A stretch of DNA of 64,000 nt, taken from the NCBI RefSeq assembly GCF_016834655.1, contig NZ_JAENHP010000003.1:62001-126000 (forward strand). Direction: 5' to 3'. Positions 35,175 through 43,952 of this stretch are shown in pieces (within the stretch, counting starts at the first letter, position 1; each line of letters starts with the position of its first letter). Below the pieces are notes generated by a model, which did no database searches, was not told the DNA's origin, and worked only from the letters and a program-made list of their open reading frames with translations. Both the position numbers and the translations under genes were made by a program. The stretch comes from Paractinoplanes ovalisporus (GTDB lineage Bacteria > Actinomycetota > Actinomycetes > Mycobacteriales > Micromonosporaceae).

Positions 35175-36725
35175 TCACGTGTTCACGTGGTCCTGCACGC
35201 GGTGTCCCGTGACGACGTCGAGGATCGCGTCCCAGTCGGACGGCCGTTCGGGCGCGCGCCACGCGACGAAGTGGTCGGGCCGCACCAGAACGAGGCGGCT
35301 GCGCCAGTCGGCGCGCAGCGGGTCGTCGTCGACCGGCAGGTGCGTGACCGGGATGCCGCGGGCGACGGCCGAGGCCACCAGCGGCCGCCCGTGGAGGCCG
35401 TGGGTGAGGTCGATCAGCGTGAACTGGGGGCCCAGCAGGTCGAACAGCAGCTCGCCGCCCGAGAGCCGGACGGCGGGCAGGCGGGTGCCGGCGCCCGCGT
35501 TGTCGTGCCACACCACCGTGGAGGTGGCGTGGTGGCTCGCCGTGGTGCCGGCCGGGTTCATGTGCGGCGCCTCCCGTCGCAGCACGGCCGCCAGCTGGGC
35601 GGTGGAGGCGCCCTCGGCGGCGAGGCGGCCGAACCGTTGCCGCGCCTCCAGCGACCGGGACAGGGTCTCGCGTTCCAGCATGGCCTCGCGGCGCCGCTCA
35701 CCCTCGTAGCTGCCGAGCAGGCCGGGTCCACCCCAGCGGGCCACCGACGCCGCCAGCTTCCAGCCCAGGTCGACCGCGTCGGCCAGGCAGGTGTCCACGG
35801 TGGCGCTCGGCGGGTGGAACCGGTGGGCCGACTCCCCGACCAGGTAGGCCGTGCCGCGCCGGTAGGTGCCGGCCACCCCCAGCGTCTCCTGCCAGGGGGT
35901 GACCCCGACGATCTCCGACGCCTGGATGCCGAGCCGCCGGTTGAGCAGGGCCGCCGGGTCGCTGACGTCGGTGTCCTCCTCCTCCAGCGGCAGATGGCCG
36001 ATCCACAGGTCGTTGCCGGCCCGCCGGCTCAGCGCCATCCCGTCCGCGATGATCATCGAGAGGCCCGGGTACGGGTGCTGCAGGCTCTCGCTACGGAAGG
36101 TGACCGTGCAGTGCCGGGCCGGGGTGATCGCGTCTTCCAGCGGCACGCCCAGGCACCGCCGCACGGTGCTCTGCGCCCCGTCGCAGCCGGCGAGGTATCC
36201 GGCCTCGATCTCGTGCCGCACCCTCGAGGCCGCGTCGAGCACGGTCGCCACCGTCCGGTCGGCCTCGAGGCGCAGATCGGTGAAGGTCCAGCCCTCGCGC
36301 AGATCGATCAACCGGTTCCCGCGTACGGCATCCCGCAGCCGAGTGGTCAGCCCGGCCCCCGTGAGCAGCACGTACGGCTCCACGGGCGCGCTGCCGTTGC
36401 GGTCGCAGGCGTATTGCCGCCGCAGCTCGTTGGCCGACGGCACCGCGTTGACCAGCACCGGGGTCTCGCCGATGGCCCGGCTCCACACCACCGCGGCCGG
36501 GCTGTCGGCGTCGTCGCCGGCCGCGCGCACCGTGTCGGCCAGCCCGAGCCGCCGCAGCAGCTCCATGCCGCGGCCGGTGACCAGGTTGAGCTCGGGATGC
36601 CGGGGCGGTTTGGACGCCCGCTCGACCACGATGCTGGGCACACCGTGATGGGCCAGTTCCAGCGCGAGCACACAGCCGGCCAGACCGGCCCCGACGACAA
36701 GCACGGGCGTACGAGATTCGGGCAT
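35175..36725 (-). CDS. Aromatic-ring FAD monooxygenase
   Basis: A 516-residue class A flavoprotein hydroxylase of the PheA/TfdB/MhpA type: GXGXXG VLVVGAGLAGCVLALELAHHGV, DG motif GYLAGCDGAQSTVRRCLGV, GD-like motif AYLVGESAHRFHPPSATVDTCLADAVDLGWKLAA, and a C-terminal thioredoxin-like domain (LFDLLGPQFTLIDLTHG...DHFVAWR). In the GD motif the Asp that contacts FAD ribose is Glu (GESAH instead of GDAAH). Expected reaction: NADPH-dependent hydroxylation of a phenol. It is the first gene of a two-gene unit with the TetR, beside the aminohydroxybenzoate cluster, and may act on its product. Confidence 0.85.
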   Translation of the reverse strand: MPESRTPVLVVGAGLAGCVLALELAHHGVPSIVVERASKPPRHPELNLVTGRGMELLRRLGLADTVRAAGDDADSPAAVVWSRAIGETPVLVNAVPSANELRRQYACDRNGSAPVEPYVLLTGAGLTTRLRDAVRGNRLIDLREGWTFTDLRLEADRTVATVLDAASRVRHEIEAGYLAGCDGAQSTVRRCLGVPLEDAITPARHCTVTFRSESLQHPYPGLSMIIADGMALSRRAGNDLWIGHLPLEEEDTDVSDPAALLNRRLGIQASEIVGVTPWQETLGVAGTYRRGTAYLVGESAHRFHPPSATVDTCLADAVDLGWKLAASVARWGGPGLLGSYEGERRREAMLERETLSRSLEARQRFGRLAAEGASTAQLAAVLRREAPHMNPAGTTASHHATSTVVWHDNAGAGTRLPAVRLSGGELLFDLLGPQFTLIDLTHGLHGRPLVASAVARGIPVTHLPVDDDPLRADWRSRLVLVRPDHFVAWRAPERPSDWDAILDVVTGHRVQDHVNT

Positions 36726-36750
36726 GACGACGACTCCTGGATATCCCCGT

Positions 36751-36778
36751 TGGTTATGGCGGCAACCACTACCGCCAT
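36751..36778. promoter_or_regulatory. Nested inverted repeats before FAD monooxygenase
   Basis: TGGTT-n8-AACCA (36751-36768) overlaps ATGGCGG-n9-CCGCCAT (36756-36778), 26 bp upstream of the monooxygenase start. Either could be the operator of the co-transcribed TetR. Confidence 0.5.
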
Positions 36779-36821
36779 GCTCGGGTCAAGGGGCCGGAAC
36801 CGGCATCACGTGTATCCGGGA

Positions 36822-39605
36822 TTACGGGGGACATTCCCGCGCGACCACCACGGCCAGCTCGACCCGGCTGTGGATCTCCAGCTTCTGGAAGACCTTGCGC
36901 AGGTGACTGTCCACCGTGTGGGGCGAGAGGTGGAGCTGCCGGGCGGCCGCGATGTTGGTCATGCCGGAGGCGATCAGCAGCGCGACCTGACGCTCGGCCC
37001 TGGACAGCTGGGGCAGGCACTCCGGCGGCCCGGCCTCGACCGGGTCAGGGGTGCCCGTTCCGCGCCACGGGCCCAGCTCCTCGTCCAGCCGCTGCTCGGC
37101 GCCGGCCGCTCCGGCCTGCGCGAACAACTCCCGGGCCTCGTCGTAGCAGGCCTTGGCGGCGGCCCGGTCGGAGCCGCGGAGCAGCGCCGCCAGGTCGTGC
37201 AGCGCCGCGGCCAGGGCCAGTGGCCGCTCGACCAGGCGGAACTGCTCGACGGCCAGGCGCAGCAGCTGCGGTTCGCGGCGCAGCAGCCCGGCGGCGTGCG
37301 CGGCCGCCCCGGCCAGGGCGTGCGAGCCCGGGTTGCGGGCGGCCAGCGCGGCCACGGCATCGACCACGGCGGTGGCGCGGCCCCGGTCGGCGGCCTCGAG
37401 CGCGATCCGGACCAGGGCCGGCGCGGCCGCCGGGTCCTGCGCGATCAGGGTCGGCCGTTCGGTCAGACCGTCGTAGACGCGGGCGATGAGGGTTACGGCC
37501 TCGGCGGCCGAGCCCTCGGCGGCCAGCATCGTCGCGACCGGCCACTCGACGTCTTCGGGGGGCGCGGTGATGCCGGTGGCGGCCAGCTCGTCCATCCGTT
37601 CGCGGCAGGCCCGGGCCTGGACGAGGTCGCCGCGCATGACGGCCAGGCGGATCAGCGTGCCCAGCAGCGGAACGGTCAGCTGGTAGGCGGTCAGCTGCTC
37701 GGCCAGCGCCACCCCGGCGTCGGCCTCGGCGGCCGCGTCGTCCAGACGGCCCCGGGCCGCGAGCAGCGCGGCCGCGTAGTAGTGCAGCAGGGGCTGGGCC
37801 CACGCGGTGCCCAGCGCCTGGGCCTCCTGCTGGCCGCGGCGGATCGCCTTGGCCGCCTCGTCGAAGCGGTCGAGCGACGTGAGCGCGTTGGCCAGCCAGA
37901 TGCGGGGGTGACGTTGCACGGCGGCGCCACCGGCGCGGTCGGCCAGGTCGGTGGCGGTGGTGGCATGCCCGTAGGCGTCGTCGAGGCGCCCCTCGGCCTG
38001 CGCGACCAGGCTGCGGGCGGTCAGGCCGAACACGGCGGCGCCGGGCTCGTGCTCGCGGCCGATCCGGTCGGCCTCGGCCCCGGCCTGGTCGGCCGCGCGG
38101 TAGTCGTCCAGATAGAACGTGGCGTGGGCGAGGATGGCGTGCAGGCGGGCCCGCATCGGCGGCGGGATGACCGGCTGGCTCAGGCCGTCCTCGGCATATT
38201 CGGCGGCCCGCCGGTTCTGCCCCGCGTGTTTGGACGCCTCGGCCAGCCCGAGTTGCAGCGTGGCCTTGGTGCGCGGTTCCAGGCCGGCCCGCAGCGCCTG
38301 CTCGCCCAGCTTCTGGGCCTGCGCGACCCGGGCCGCCGAGGCGAGCAGCCCGACCGCGTCGGCGATCAGCTCGGTGCGGCCCGGGTCGGTCTCGTCGAGG
38401 GCGTGCAGCGCCTGCAGCATCAGGTCGGCGGCGGCGCCGGGCGCGTTCGTGGCGACCGCCGCGGCCGATTCGCGCAGCAGGATGACGGCGGTGGCGGTGC
38501 CCCGGCGTCCGCTGTGCAGCAGATGCCCGGCGACCTCGGCGGTCGGGCGGCCGTGTTCGCGGGCCAGGGCCGCAGCCGCCTGGTGCAGATGCTGGGAGCG
38601 GGCCGCGCCGAGCGTGCTGCGCACCGCCTGGTGCACCAGGTCGTGCCGGAACGTGAGGCCGTCCTTGTCCTCGACCAGGATCCCGGAGGCGGTCACCTCG
38701 TCGACCAGTTCGAACAGGCCGGCCGGTTCGTTGCCCATCAGCCGGGCCGCGGTCTCGAGGTCGAACGGACGGTCGAGCACCGAAGTGGCGCGCAGCAGCC
38801 ACTGCGCCTCGGGCGAGAGCACCTGCATGATGTCGCGGACGGTGGCCACGAAGCTGGACGGCAGGTCGTCGCCGACCACGGTGGCGATGCCGTCGGCGAC
38901 GACGATCTGCCCGGTGGTGCGCAGCGCCGACTGCAGCTGCTCGACGCGCAGCGGGTTGCCGCCGCAACCGGCCACCAGCGCCAGCACGGTGGCGTCGACC
39001 CGGGCGCCGAGCGCCTCCTCGCAGAGCCGCTCGATGTCGGCGTCGCCGAGCACGTCGAGAAGGATCGGGTCGCCCCGCTCGGCCAGCCAGGTCAACGTCT
39101 GGGCGCCGGCGCCGGTGGTCTCCTGCGAACGGCCGGCCAGCAGCCACCGCACCGGCGTCGAGGCGAGCGCAGGCACCAGTTCCCGCACGGCCAGCGCGCT
39201 CAGCTCGTCCATCCAGTGGGCGTCGTCGATCACGATCAGCAGCGGGCGCTGGACCGCGTAGCGTTCCAGGGATTCGCGCAGCCGGTAGATGCGCGCGTAG
39301 TTGTCGTTCTCGCGGGTGTCGCCGGCCGAGATCCACGCGAAGTCGCCGGCGGGCGGGCTGCACGCCTGCAACGCCCCGGCGATGGTGACCAGCGGGGCCG
39401 CCATGTCGTGCCGGAACGCCTCGCGGGCGGCCACCGCGATGTCGTTCTCGAACGCGTAGTCACCCGCCGCACGCAGCAGCTTCGACTTGCCGATGCCGGG
39501 CGGCCCGAGCATCACGTGCCAGCCGCCGGCGCCCTTGCGGGTGTCGTCGAGCGCCCGGTGGAGCAGCCCGAGCTCATGGTCACGGCCGACGATGCGGTCG
39601 GTCAT
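36822..39605 (-). CDS. Large ATP-binding LuxR (LAL) regulator
   Basis: A 927-residue regulator from ATG 39605. N-terminal AAA/STAND ATPase: VGRDHELGLLHRALDDTRKGAGGWHVMLGPPGIGKSKLLRAAG (Walker A) and PLLIVIDDAHWMDELSALAVREL (Walker B). A long TPR-like middle follows, and the C-terminal LuxR HTH is LSRAERQVALLIASGMTNIAAARQLHLSPHTVDSHLRKVFQKL. LAL proteins are typical cluster-situated activators of secondary metabolism. It reads away from the aminohydroxybenzoate operon and shares a 459-bp intergenic region with it, so it is the likeliest activator of that cluster. Confidence 0.9.
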   Translation of the reverse strand: MTDRIVGRDHELGLLHRALDDTRKGAGGWHVMLGPPGIGKSKLLRAAGDYAFENDIAVAAREAFRHDMAAPLVTIAGALQACSPPAGDFAWISAGDTRENDNYARIYRLRESLERYAVQRPLLIVIDDAHWMDELSALAVRELVPALASTPVRWLLAGRSQETTGAGAQTLTWLAERGDPILLDVLGDADIERLCEEALGARVDATVLALVAGCGGNPLRVEQLQSALRTTGQIVVADGIATVVGDDLPSSFVATVRDIMQVLSPEAQWLLRATSVLDRPFDLETAARLMGNEPAGLFELVDEVTASGILVEDKDGLTFRHDLVHQAVRSTLGAARSQHLHQAAAALAREHGRPTAEVAGHLLHSGRRGTATAVILLRESAAAVATNAPGAAADLMLQALHALDETDPGRTELIADAVGLLASAARVAQAQKLGEQALRAGLEPRTKATLQLGLAEASKHAGQNRRAAEYAEDGLSQPVIPPPMRARLHAILAHATFYLDDYRAADQAGAEADRIGREHEPGAAVFGLTARSLVAQAEGRLDDAYGHATTATDLADRAGGAAVQRHPRIWLANALTSLDRFDEAAKAIRRGQQEAQALGTAWAQPLLHYYAAALLAARGRLDDAAAEADAGVALAEQLTAYQLTVPLLGTLIRLAVMRGDLVQARACRERMDELAATGITAPPEDVEWPVATMLAAEGSAAEAVTLIARVYDGLTERPTLIAQDPAAAPALVRIALEAADRGRATAVVDAVAALAARNPGSHALAGAAAHAAGLLRREPQLLRLAVEQFRLVERPLALAAALHDLAALLRGSDRAAAKACYDEARELFAQAGAAGAEQRLDEELGPWRGTGTPDPVEAGPPECLPQLSRAERQVALLIASGMTNIAAARQLHLSPHTVDSHLRKVFQKLEIHSRVELAVVVARECPP

Positions 39606-40064
39606 GGGCGACCACCGCTCCGGTGGCCGGCCGCATGCAGCTGCAGCAAACCCGTCTCCCTCCGCCAAGGGGTGTCCGGATGGAACCCTGCCGTAGCCGA
39701 CCGCCGGAAATCCAATCGATCAAAGGAAGGCGAGGTCACCACGGCGCGTCCCGTGAGCGGTGACTCGCATGGAACTCTATGGATCGAGGCCGGGGCCGGG
39801 CCACCGCCGCGATCGGGCCGGCGCCGGGCCGCCGGTCACCCGCACGGGCGCCGGCGCTCACCCGGCCCGCGCTCCTGACGAGCCCGGGAACCCACCGGTC
39901 GGGTCCGTCCGTCAAGGACGATCCGACCGGAATCGGTGACTGGACTTCACCCGATCGGGTGACAGGCGATCCGGGTTGCGCGGGACCGGGCCGGATCACG
40001 TGAGTGGGCGGCCTACTCGTTCGTGCGGTTGGGCCGCGAACCGGGCCGTGGCAGCGTCCCTGGC
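39606..40064. other. Divergent promoter region of biosynthetic cluster
   Basis: A gene-free 459 bp between the LAL regulator and the GriI-like gene. It is less GC-rich near 39690-39780 (CCAATCGATCAAAGGAAGG), consistent with a promoter. It also holds a perfect 16-bp palindrome at 39947-39962. Confidence 0.55.
39947..39962. promoter_or_regulatory. 16-bp perfect palindrome
   Basis: TCACCCGATCGGGTGA is a perfect palindrome 102 bp before the GriI-like start. It is a good candidate operator for a dimeric regulator such as one of the cluster's LuxR proteins. Confidence 0.55.
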
Positions 40065-40838
40065 ATGCACGCCCACGGATCCTTCGCCCGCCGCCTGCGG
40101 TTGCGGCGGTTGCACCGGCACCCGTCCGGCCTGCTGGTGGTGCCGCTCGACCACGCGATGAGCGGCGGCCCGCTGGCGCACCGGGGCACGCTCGACGGCC
40201 TGCTGGCCCGCCTCGCCGACGGTGGCGCCGACGCCGTGGTGCTGCACAAGGGCGCCGTACGGCGGGTGCGCCCCGACCGCTTCCGCGAGATGTCGCTGAT
40301 CCTGCACCTCAACGCCAGCACCGGCCTGGCCTCCGACCCCGACGCGAAATACCCGGTCGCCACCGTCGCCGAGGCGCTGCGGCTCGGGGCTGAGGCGGTC
40401 AGCGTGCACGTCAACGTGGGCTCGCGCACCGAGGACCGGCAGATCGCCCACCTGGCCGGCACCGCCGAGCAGTGCGACCGCTGGGGCGTCCCGCTGCTGG
40501 CCATGATGTATGTGCGGGGTCCCGGCATCACCGACGGCCGCGACCCCGAGCTGGTCGCCCACGCGCTGGCGGTCGGCGCCGAGCTCGGCGCCGACCTGGT
40601 CAAGACGGCCCTGCCCGACGACCCGGCGGCGATCGCCCGCATCACCGCCGGCTGCCCGGTGCCGGTGCTGGCGGCCGGGGGCCACGCCTCCTTCGAAGTC
40701 CTCGAGACGGCCCTGCGGGCGGGCGCGGCCGGGCTCGCGGTGGGCCGCACGGTCTTCACCGCGGACGACCCGGGCGCGGTCACCCGCCGCTTGTCCGCCC
40801 TGGCGCACGGCGACCGGACCCCGGCCGGTGTGCGGTGA
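40065..40838 (+). CDS. griI: 2-amino-3,7-dideoxyheptulosonate synthase (GriI-like)
   Basis: A 257-residue DhnA/fructose-bisphosphate-aldolase-like TIM barrel. Motifs: LLVVPLDHAMSGGP, ADAVVLHKGAVRR, LILHLNASTGLASDP, Schiff-base Lys180 in GADLVKTALPD, and PVLAAGGHAS. GriI and archaeal MJ0400 join aspartate semialdehyde to a dihydroxyacetone-phosphate-type donor; in GriI this gives the C7 precursor of 3-amino-4-hydroxybenzoate (3,4-AHBA). Expected cytosolic first step of the cluster. The TGA overlaps the GTG of the GriH-like gene, so the pair is coupled as in grixazone-type clusters. A bacterial archaeal-style aromatic pathway is the less likely alternative. Confidence 0.88.
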   Translation: MHAHGSFARRLRLRRLHRHPSGLLVVPLDHAMSGGPLAHRGTLDGLLARLADGGADAVVLHKGAVRRVRPDRFREMSLILHLNASTGLASDPDAKYPVATVAEALRLGAEAVSVHVNVGSRTEDRQIAHLAGTAEQCDRWGVPLLAMMYVRGPGITDGRDPELVAHALAVGAELGADLVKTALPDDPAAIARITAGCPVPVLAAGGHASFEVLETALRAGAAGLAVGRTVFTADDPGAVTRRLSALAHGDRTPAGVR

Positions 40839-41932
40839 ACCCGAAGCTGTGCTGGCTCGACGTGCGTGCCGCCGGCGACGCCAAGCGGGCCGTGGTCGAG
40901 GAGGCCGTGCACCACCGGTTCGACGCCGTCGTGGCCGCCGACCCGGCCGACCTGGCCGGGCTGCCCCCGACCGTGACCCGGGTGCTGGTCCCCGCCGGGG
41001 AGCGGCTGCCCGACGACCTCGGCCCGGCCGACCTGGTGCTGCTCGGGCCGGGCACGACGGTCGACACCGGGCGGCATCCGGGCGTGCGCTTCGGCGAACG
41101 GCACGACGTCACCGACCGCGCGAGCCTGGAGCGGGCCTGCGACGCCGTACGCGGGGACGGGGTGACCCTGCTCAGTTTCGCCGACCCGACCAACATCCCG
41201 ATGGAGATCGTCCTGGCCGCCGGCGACCGCTCGGCCGGCACCATCGTCACGGCGGCGGCCGGCGTGGACGACGCGGTCGTGCAGCTGAGCGTGCTCGAGC
41301 GCGGGCCTGACGGCGTCATGCTTACCGCGCCCCGGCCCGGCGACCCGACCCGGCTGGCCGGTCTCGTGCGCGCTCCTTCACCCAAGCTCGATCTGGTGAC
41401 GATGACGGTGACCGGCATCCGGCACGTCGGCACCGGGGAACGGGCCTGCGTCGACACCTGCGCCCTGCTGCGGCCCGACGAGGGGATCCTGGTCGGCTCG
41501 TGGGCCCGGGCGCTGATGCTGTGCGTCAGCGAGACCCACCCGCTGCCCTACATGCCGACCCGGCCGTTCCGCGTCAACGCCGGCGCGATCATGTCGTACA
41601 CGCTGGCCGACGGGGAACACACCCGCTATCTGAGCGAGCTGTCGGCCGGGGACAGCGTGCTGGCCGTGGGCGCGGACGGGCGTACGCGGAAAGTGACCGT
41701 GGGCCGGGTGAAGATCGAGACCCGCCCGCTGCTGGCGATCGACGCCACCGCCCCCGACGGCGGGCCGGTCAACCTGATCGTGCAGGACGACTGGCACGTG
41801 CGGGTGCTCGGGCCGGGCGGCGCGGTGCTCAACACGACCGAACTGGGGGCCGGCGACGAGATTCTGGGCCACCTCCCCGGCCGGGAACGCCATGTGGGCT
41901 ACCCGATCGACGAACTGTGCCACGAGCTATGA
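40835..41932 (+). CDS. griH: 3-dehydroquinate synthase II-like (GriH-like)
   Basis: A 365-residue member of the MJ1249/GriH family from GTG 40835. The conserved C-terminal half is clear: GERACVDTCALLRPDEGILVGSWARALMLCVSETHPLPYMPTRPFRVNAGAIMSYTLADGEHTRYLSELSAGDSVLAVGADGRTRKVTVGRVKIETRPLLAI. In archaea the enzyme oxidatively deaminates the aminoheptulosonate to dehydroquinate; in actinomycetes GriH turns it into 3,4-AHBA, keeping the nitrogen. Adjacent to a GriI-like gene and not to shikimate genes, it is most probably the AHBA-forming type. ATGA overlap (41929-41932) couples it to the amidohydrolase. Confidence 0.9.
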   Translation: MNPKLCWLDVRAAGDAKRAVVEEAVHHRFDAVVAADPADLAGLPPTVTRVLVPAGERLPDDLGPADLVLLGPGTTVDTGRHPGVRFGERHDVTDRASLERACDAVRGDGVTLLSFADPTNIPMEIVLAAGDRSAGTIVTAAAGVDDAVVQLSVLERGPDGVMLTAPRPGDPTRLAGLVRAPSPKLDLVTMTVTGIRHVGTGERACVDTCALLRPDEGILVGSWARALMLCVSETHPLPYMPTRPFRVNAGAIMSYTLADGEHTRYLSELSAGDSVLAVGADGRTRKVTVGRVKIETRPLLAIDATAPDGGPVNLIVQDDWHVRVLGPGGAVLNTTELGAGDEILGHLPGRERHVGYPIDELCHEL

Positions 41933-42693
41933 CCGTCGTCGACTTCCACGCGCGGATCAAGCCGGGTGACGCCGAGCCGGGGCGGCTGCTGGCGGTGATG
42001 GACGCGGCCGGCATCGACCGGGCGGCGGTCTGTGCGGGCGGGCTGCTTCCGCTCGACCGGCTGGCGCGGCAGCTCGACGACGGCGGGCGCACCGAGGCGG
42101 CGGCCGACAACGAGGGCGTGCTCCGGGCGTGCGAACGGTCGGCCGGGCGGCTGCTTCCGTTCTACTTCGCTGATCCCGTACGGGACGTGGAGGCGTACGG
42201 GAAACACGCCTTTGACTTCCGGGGTCTGGAGATCTCACCGGCCGTCCACGGTGGACGTTTGGACGATCCGGCCGTCGCCGAACTGGTCGCGATCGCCGAA
42301 TCCGCGCGGCATCCCGTCTATGTCGTGACGGTGGCCCAGCCCGGGGCCCGACCGGCCGACCTCGTGCGGCTGGCCGCCAGGTTCCCGCGCGTGACGTTCG
42401 TGTGGGGGCACTGCGGGCACACCGGCCTCGACATCGCCGGCCTGCACACGGTCGAGGGCCGGCCCAACGTGCTGGCCGAGATCTCCGGCTGCCTCACCGT
42501 CACCGCGCGGCTGGCCGTCACCCGGCTCGGCGCGGCCCGGGTGCTGTTCGGCACCGAATACCCGCTGCAGGCACCGGAGGTGGAGCTGTGCAAGGTGGCC
42601 GCCCTCGGCCTCGGCCCGTCGGACCGGGAGGCCGTTCTCGGCGCGAACGCGTGCCGGGTGCTCGGATGGGAGGCGTCATGGACACGACCGTGA
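41929..42693 (+). CDS. Amidohydrolase-family protein (ACMSD-like fold)
   Basis: A 254-residue TIM-barrel protein of the Amidohydro_2 type. Metal-site remnants: VVDFHARI (the usual DxHxH reduced to DFHAR), VTFVWGHCGHTG and VLFGTEYPLQ (GTE in place of GSD). Relatives include decarboxylases of hydroxylated benzoates and the amidohydrolase-like enzymes that close the oxazole ring in bacterial benzoxazole pathways (nataxazole, closoxazole). Lying between an AHBA synthase pair and an acyl-activating ligase, a cyclase role is attractive; decarboxylation of AHBA is the alternative. It overlaps the ligase gene by 16 bp. Confidence 0.75.
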   Translation: MTVVDFHARIKPGDAEPGRLLAVMDAAGIDRAAVCAGGLLPLDRLARQLDDGGRTEAAADNEGVLRACERSAGRLLPFYFADPVRDVEAYGKHAFDFRGLEISPAVHGGRLDDPAVAELVAIAESARHPVYVVTVAQPGARPADLVRLAARFPRVTFVWGHCGHTGLDIAGLHTVEGRPNVLAEISGCLTVTARLAVTRLGAARVLFGTEYPLQAPEVELCKVAALGLGPSDREAVLGANACRVLGWEASWTRP

Positions 42694-43952
42694 CCGGGCT
42701 GCCCCGGCTCGGCGACTGGACCGATCGGGAGGGCCTGCGGCGGATCCAGGAGGCCCGGCTCGGCCGCGCCCTCGACGCGGCGACGCGATCGCCGTTCTAC
42801 GCGCGGCGTGGAGTTCCGGCCGATCTGGCCGACTGCCCGCTCACCACCAAACGGGACCTGCGTGAGGCGTACCCGTTCGGCATGCTCGCGGTCGACCGGG
42901 CCGAGGTGGCGACCTACCACGAGTCCAGCGGCAGCAGCGGCACACCGACCGCCTCCTACTACACGCCGGGCGACTGGCAGGACCTGATCGACCGGTACGC
43001 CCGCAAACACGTGGGCATCTTCCCGGACGACACGTTCATGGTCCGTACGCCGTACGCGCTGATGATCACCGGTCACCTGGCGCAGGCGGCCGCCCGTTCC
43101 CGGGGCGCGACCGTGGTGCCGGCCGACAACCGGTCACTCGCCATGCCGTACGCGAAAGTGGTCCGGGTCCTGCACGACCTCGGCGTGACCCTGACCTGGT
43201 CGCTGGCGACCGAGACGCTGATCTGGGCGGCCGCCGCGCACGCCCGCGGGCTGCGGCCGGAAGCCGACTTTCCGAGGCTGCGGGCCCTGTTCGTGGGTGG
43301 TGACCCGCTCGGGCCGGCCAAGAAGGCGCGGATCGCGGAGATCTGGAACGCGCCGGTGGTCGAGGAGTACGGCGCCACCGAGACCGGGAGCCTGGCCGGC
43401 GAATGCCCCGCCGGGCGGCTGCACCTGTGGGCCGACCGGGCCGTGTTCGAGGTGCACGACCCGGTGACCGGCGAGACCACGCCGACCGGGCGGGGGCAGC
43501 TGGTGGTGACGCCGCTCTATCGCGAGGCGATGCCGTTGCTGCGCTACAACCTCGAGGACGCGGTCGAGGTGTCCGACGTGGACTGTGCGTGTGGCTGGGC
43601 GCTTCCCGTCGTACGGGTCCTGGGACGCTCGGCCTGGACCGCGCCCAGCGGCCTGACCCAGGGGGACGTCGAGGACCTGGTCTTCGGGCTGCCCGCGGAG
43701 TACGGGGTGCTGTTCTGGCGGGCCCGGGCTTCGGGATCGGCGTTGCACGTTCAGGTTGAGGGCCCCTCTGCTTGTGCATCCGAACTCCGGGACGCCGTCA
43801 CGAGGGCGCATGGGATCGACGCCTCGGTCGAGGCGCTGCCACCGGGCTCGCTCGTGCCGTCGCGGCTGCTGACCGCCGAGCCCGAGGTGATGAAGCCGCG
43901 CAGTCTGTTCCGCGAGGGCGAGGACTGGGACAAGGCCCTGGAGTACTACTGA
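42678..43952 (+). CDS. PaaK-like AMP-forming acyl ligase
   Basis: A 424-residue adenylating enzyme of the phenylacetate-CoA ligase type. Core motifs: phosphate loop YHESSGSSGTPTASYYT, LRALFVGGDPLG, VVEEYGATETGSLAGE (A5) and LLRYNLEDAVEV; the C-terminal domain ends in a MKPRSLFREGEDWDKALEYY tail. GGGAGG precedes the ATG at 42678; an in-frame ATG lies at 42666. It probably activates 3,4-AHBA or another aryl acid as AMP ester or CoA thioester for coupling. TGATG overlap ties it to the following monooxygenase. Confidence 0.83.
   Translation: MDTTVTGLPRLGDWTDREGLRRIQEARLGRALDAATRSPFYARRGVPADLADCPLTTKRDLREAYPFGMLAVDRAEVATYHESSGSSGTPTASYYTPGDWQDLIDRYARKHVGIFPDDTFMVRTPYALMITGHLAQAAARSRGATVVPADNRSLAMPYAKVVRVLHDLGVTLTWSLATETLIWAAAAHARGLRPEADFPRLRALFVGGDPLGPAKKARIAEIWNAPVVEEYGATETGSLAGECPAGRLHLWADRAVFEVHDPVTGETTPTGRGQLVVTPLYREAMPLLRYNLEDAVEVSDVDCACGWALPVVRVLGRSAWTAPSGLTQGDVEDLVFGLPAEYGVLFWRARASGSALHVQVEGPSACASELRDAVTRAHGIDASVEALPPGSLVPSRLLTAEPEVMKPRSLFREGEDWDKALEYY

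Noticed and set aside
35091..39878. A very long open frame on the plus strand opposite the FAD monooxygenase and LAL regulator.
   Set aside because: It is antisense to two genes with clear motifs, is mostly Arg/Gly/Val/Gln in composition and shows no recognisable domain; GC-rich codon bias keeps the opposite frame open.
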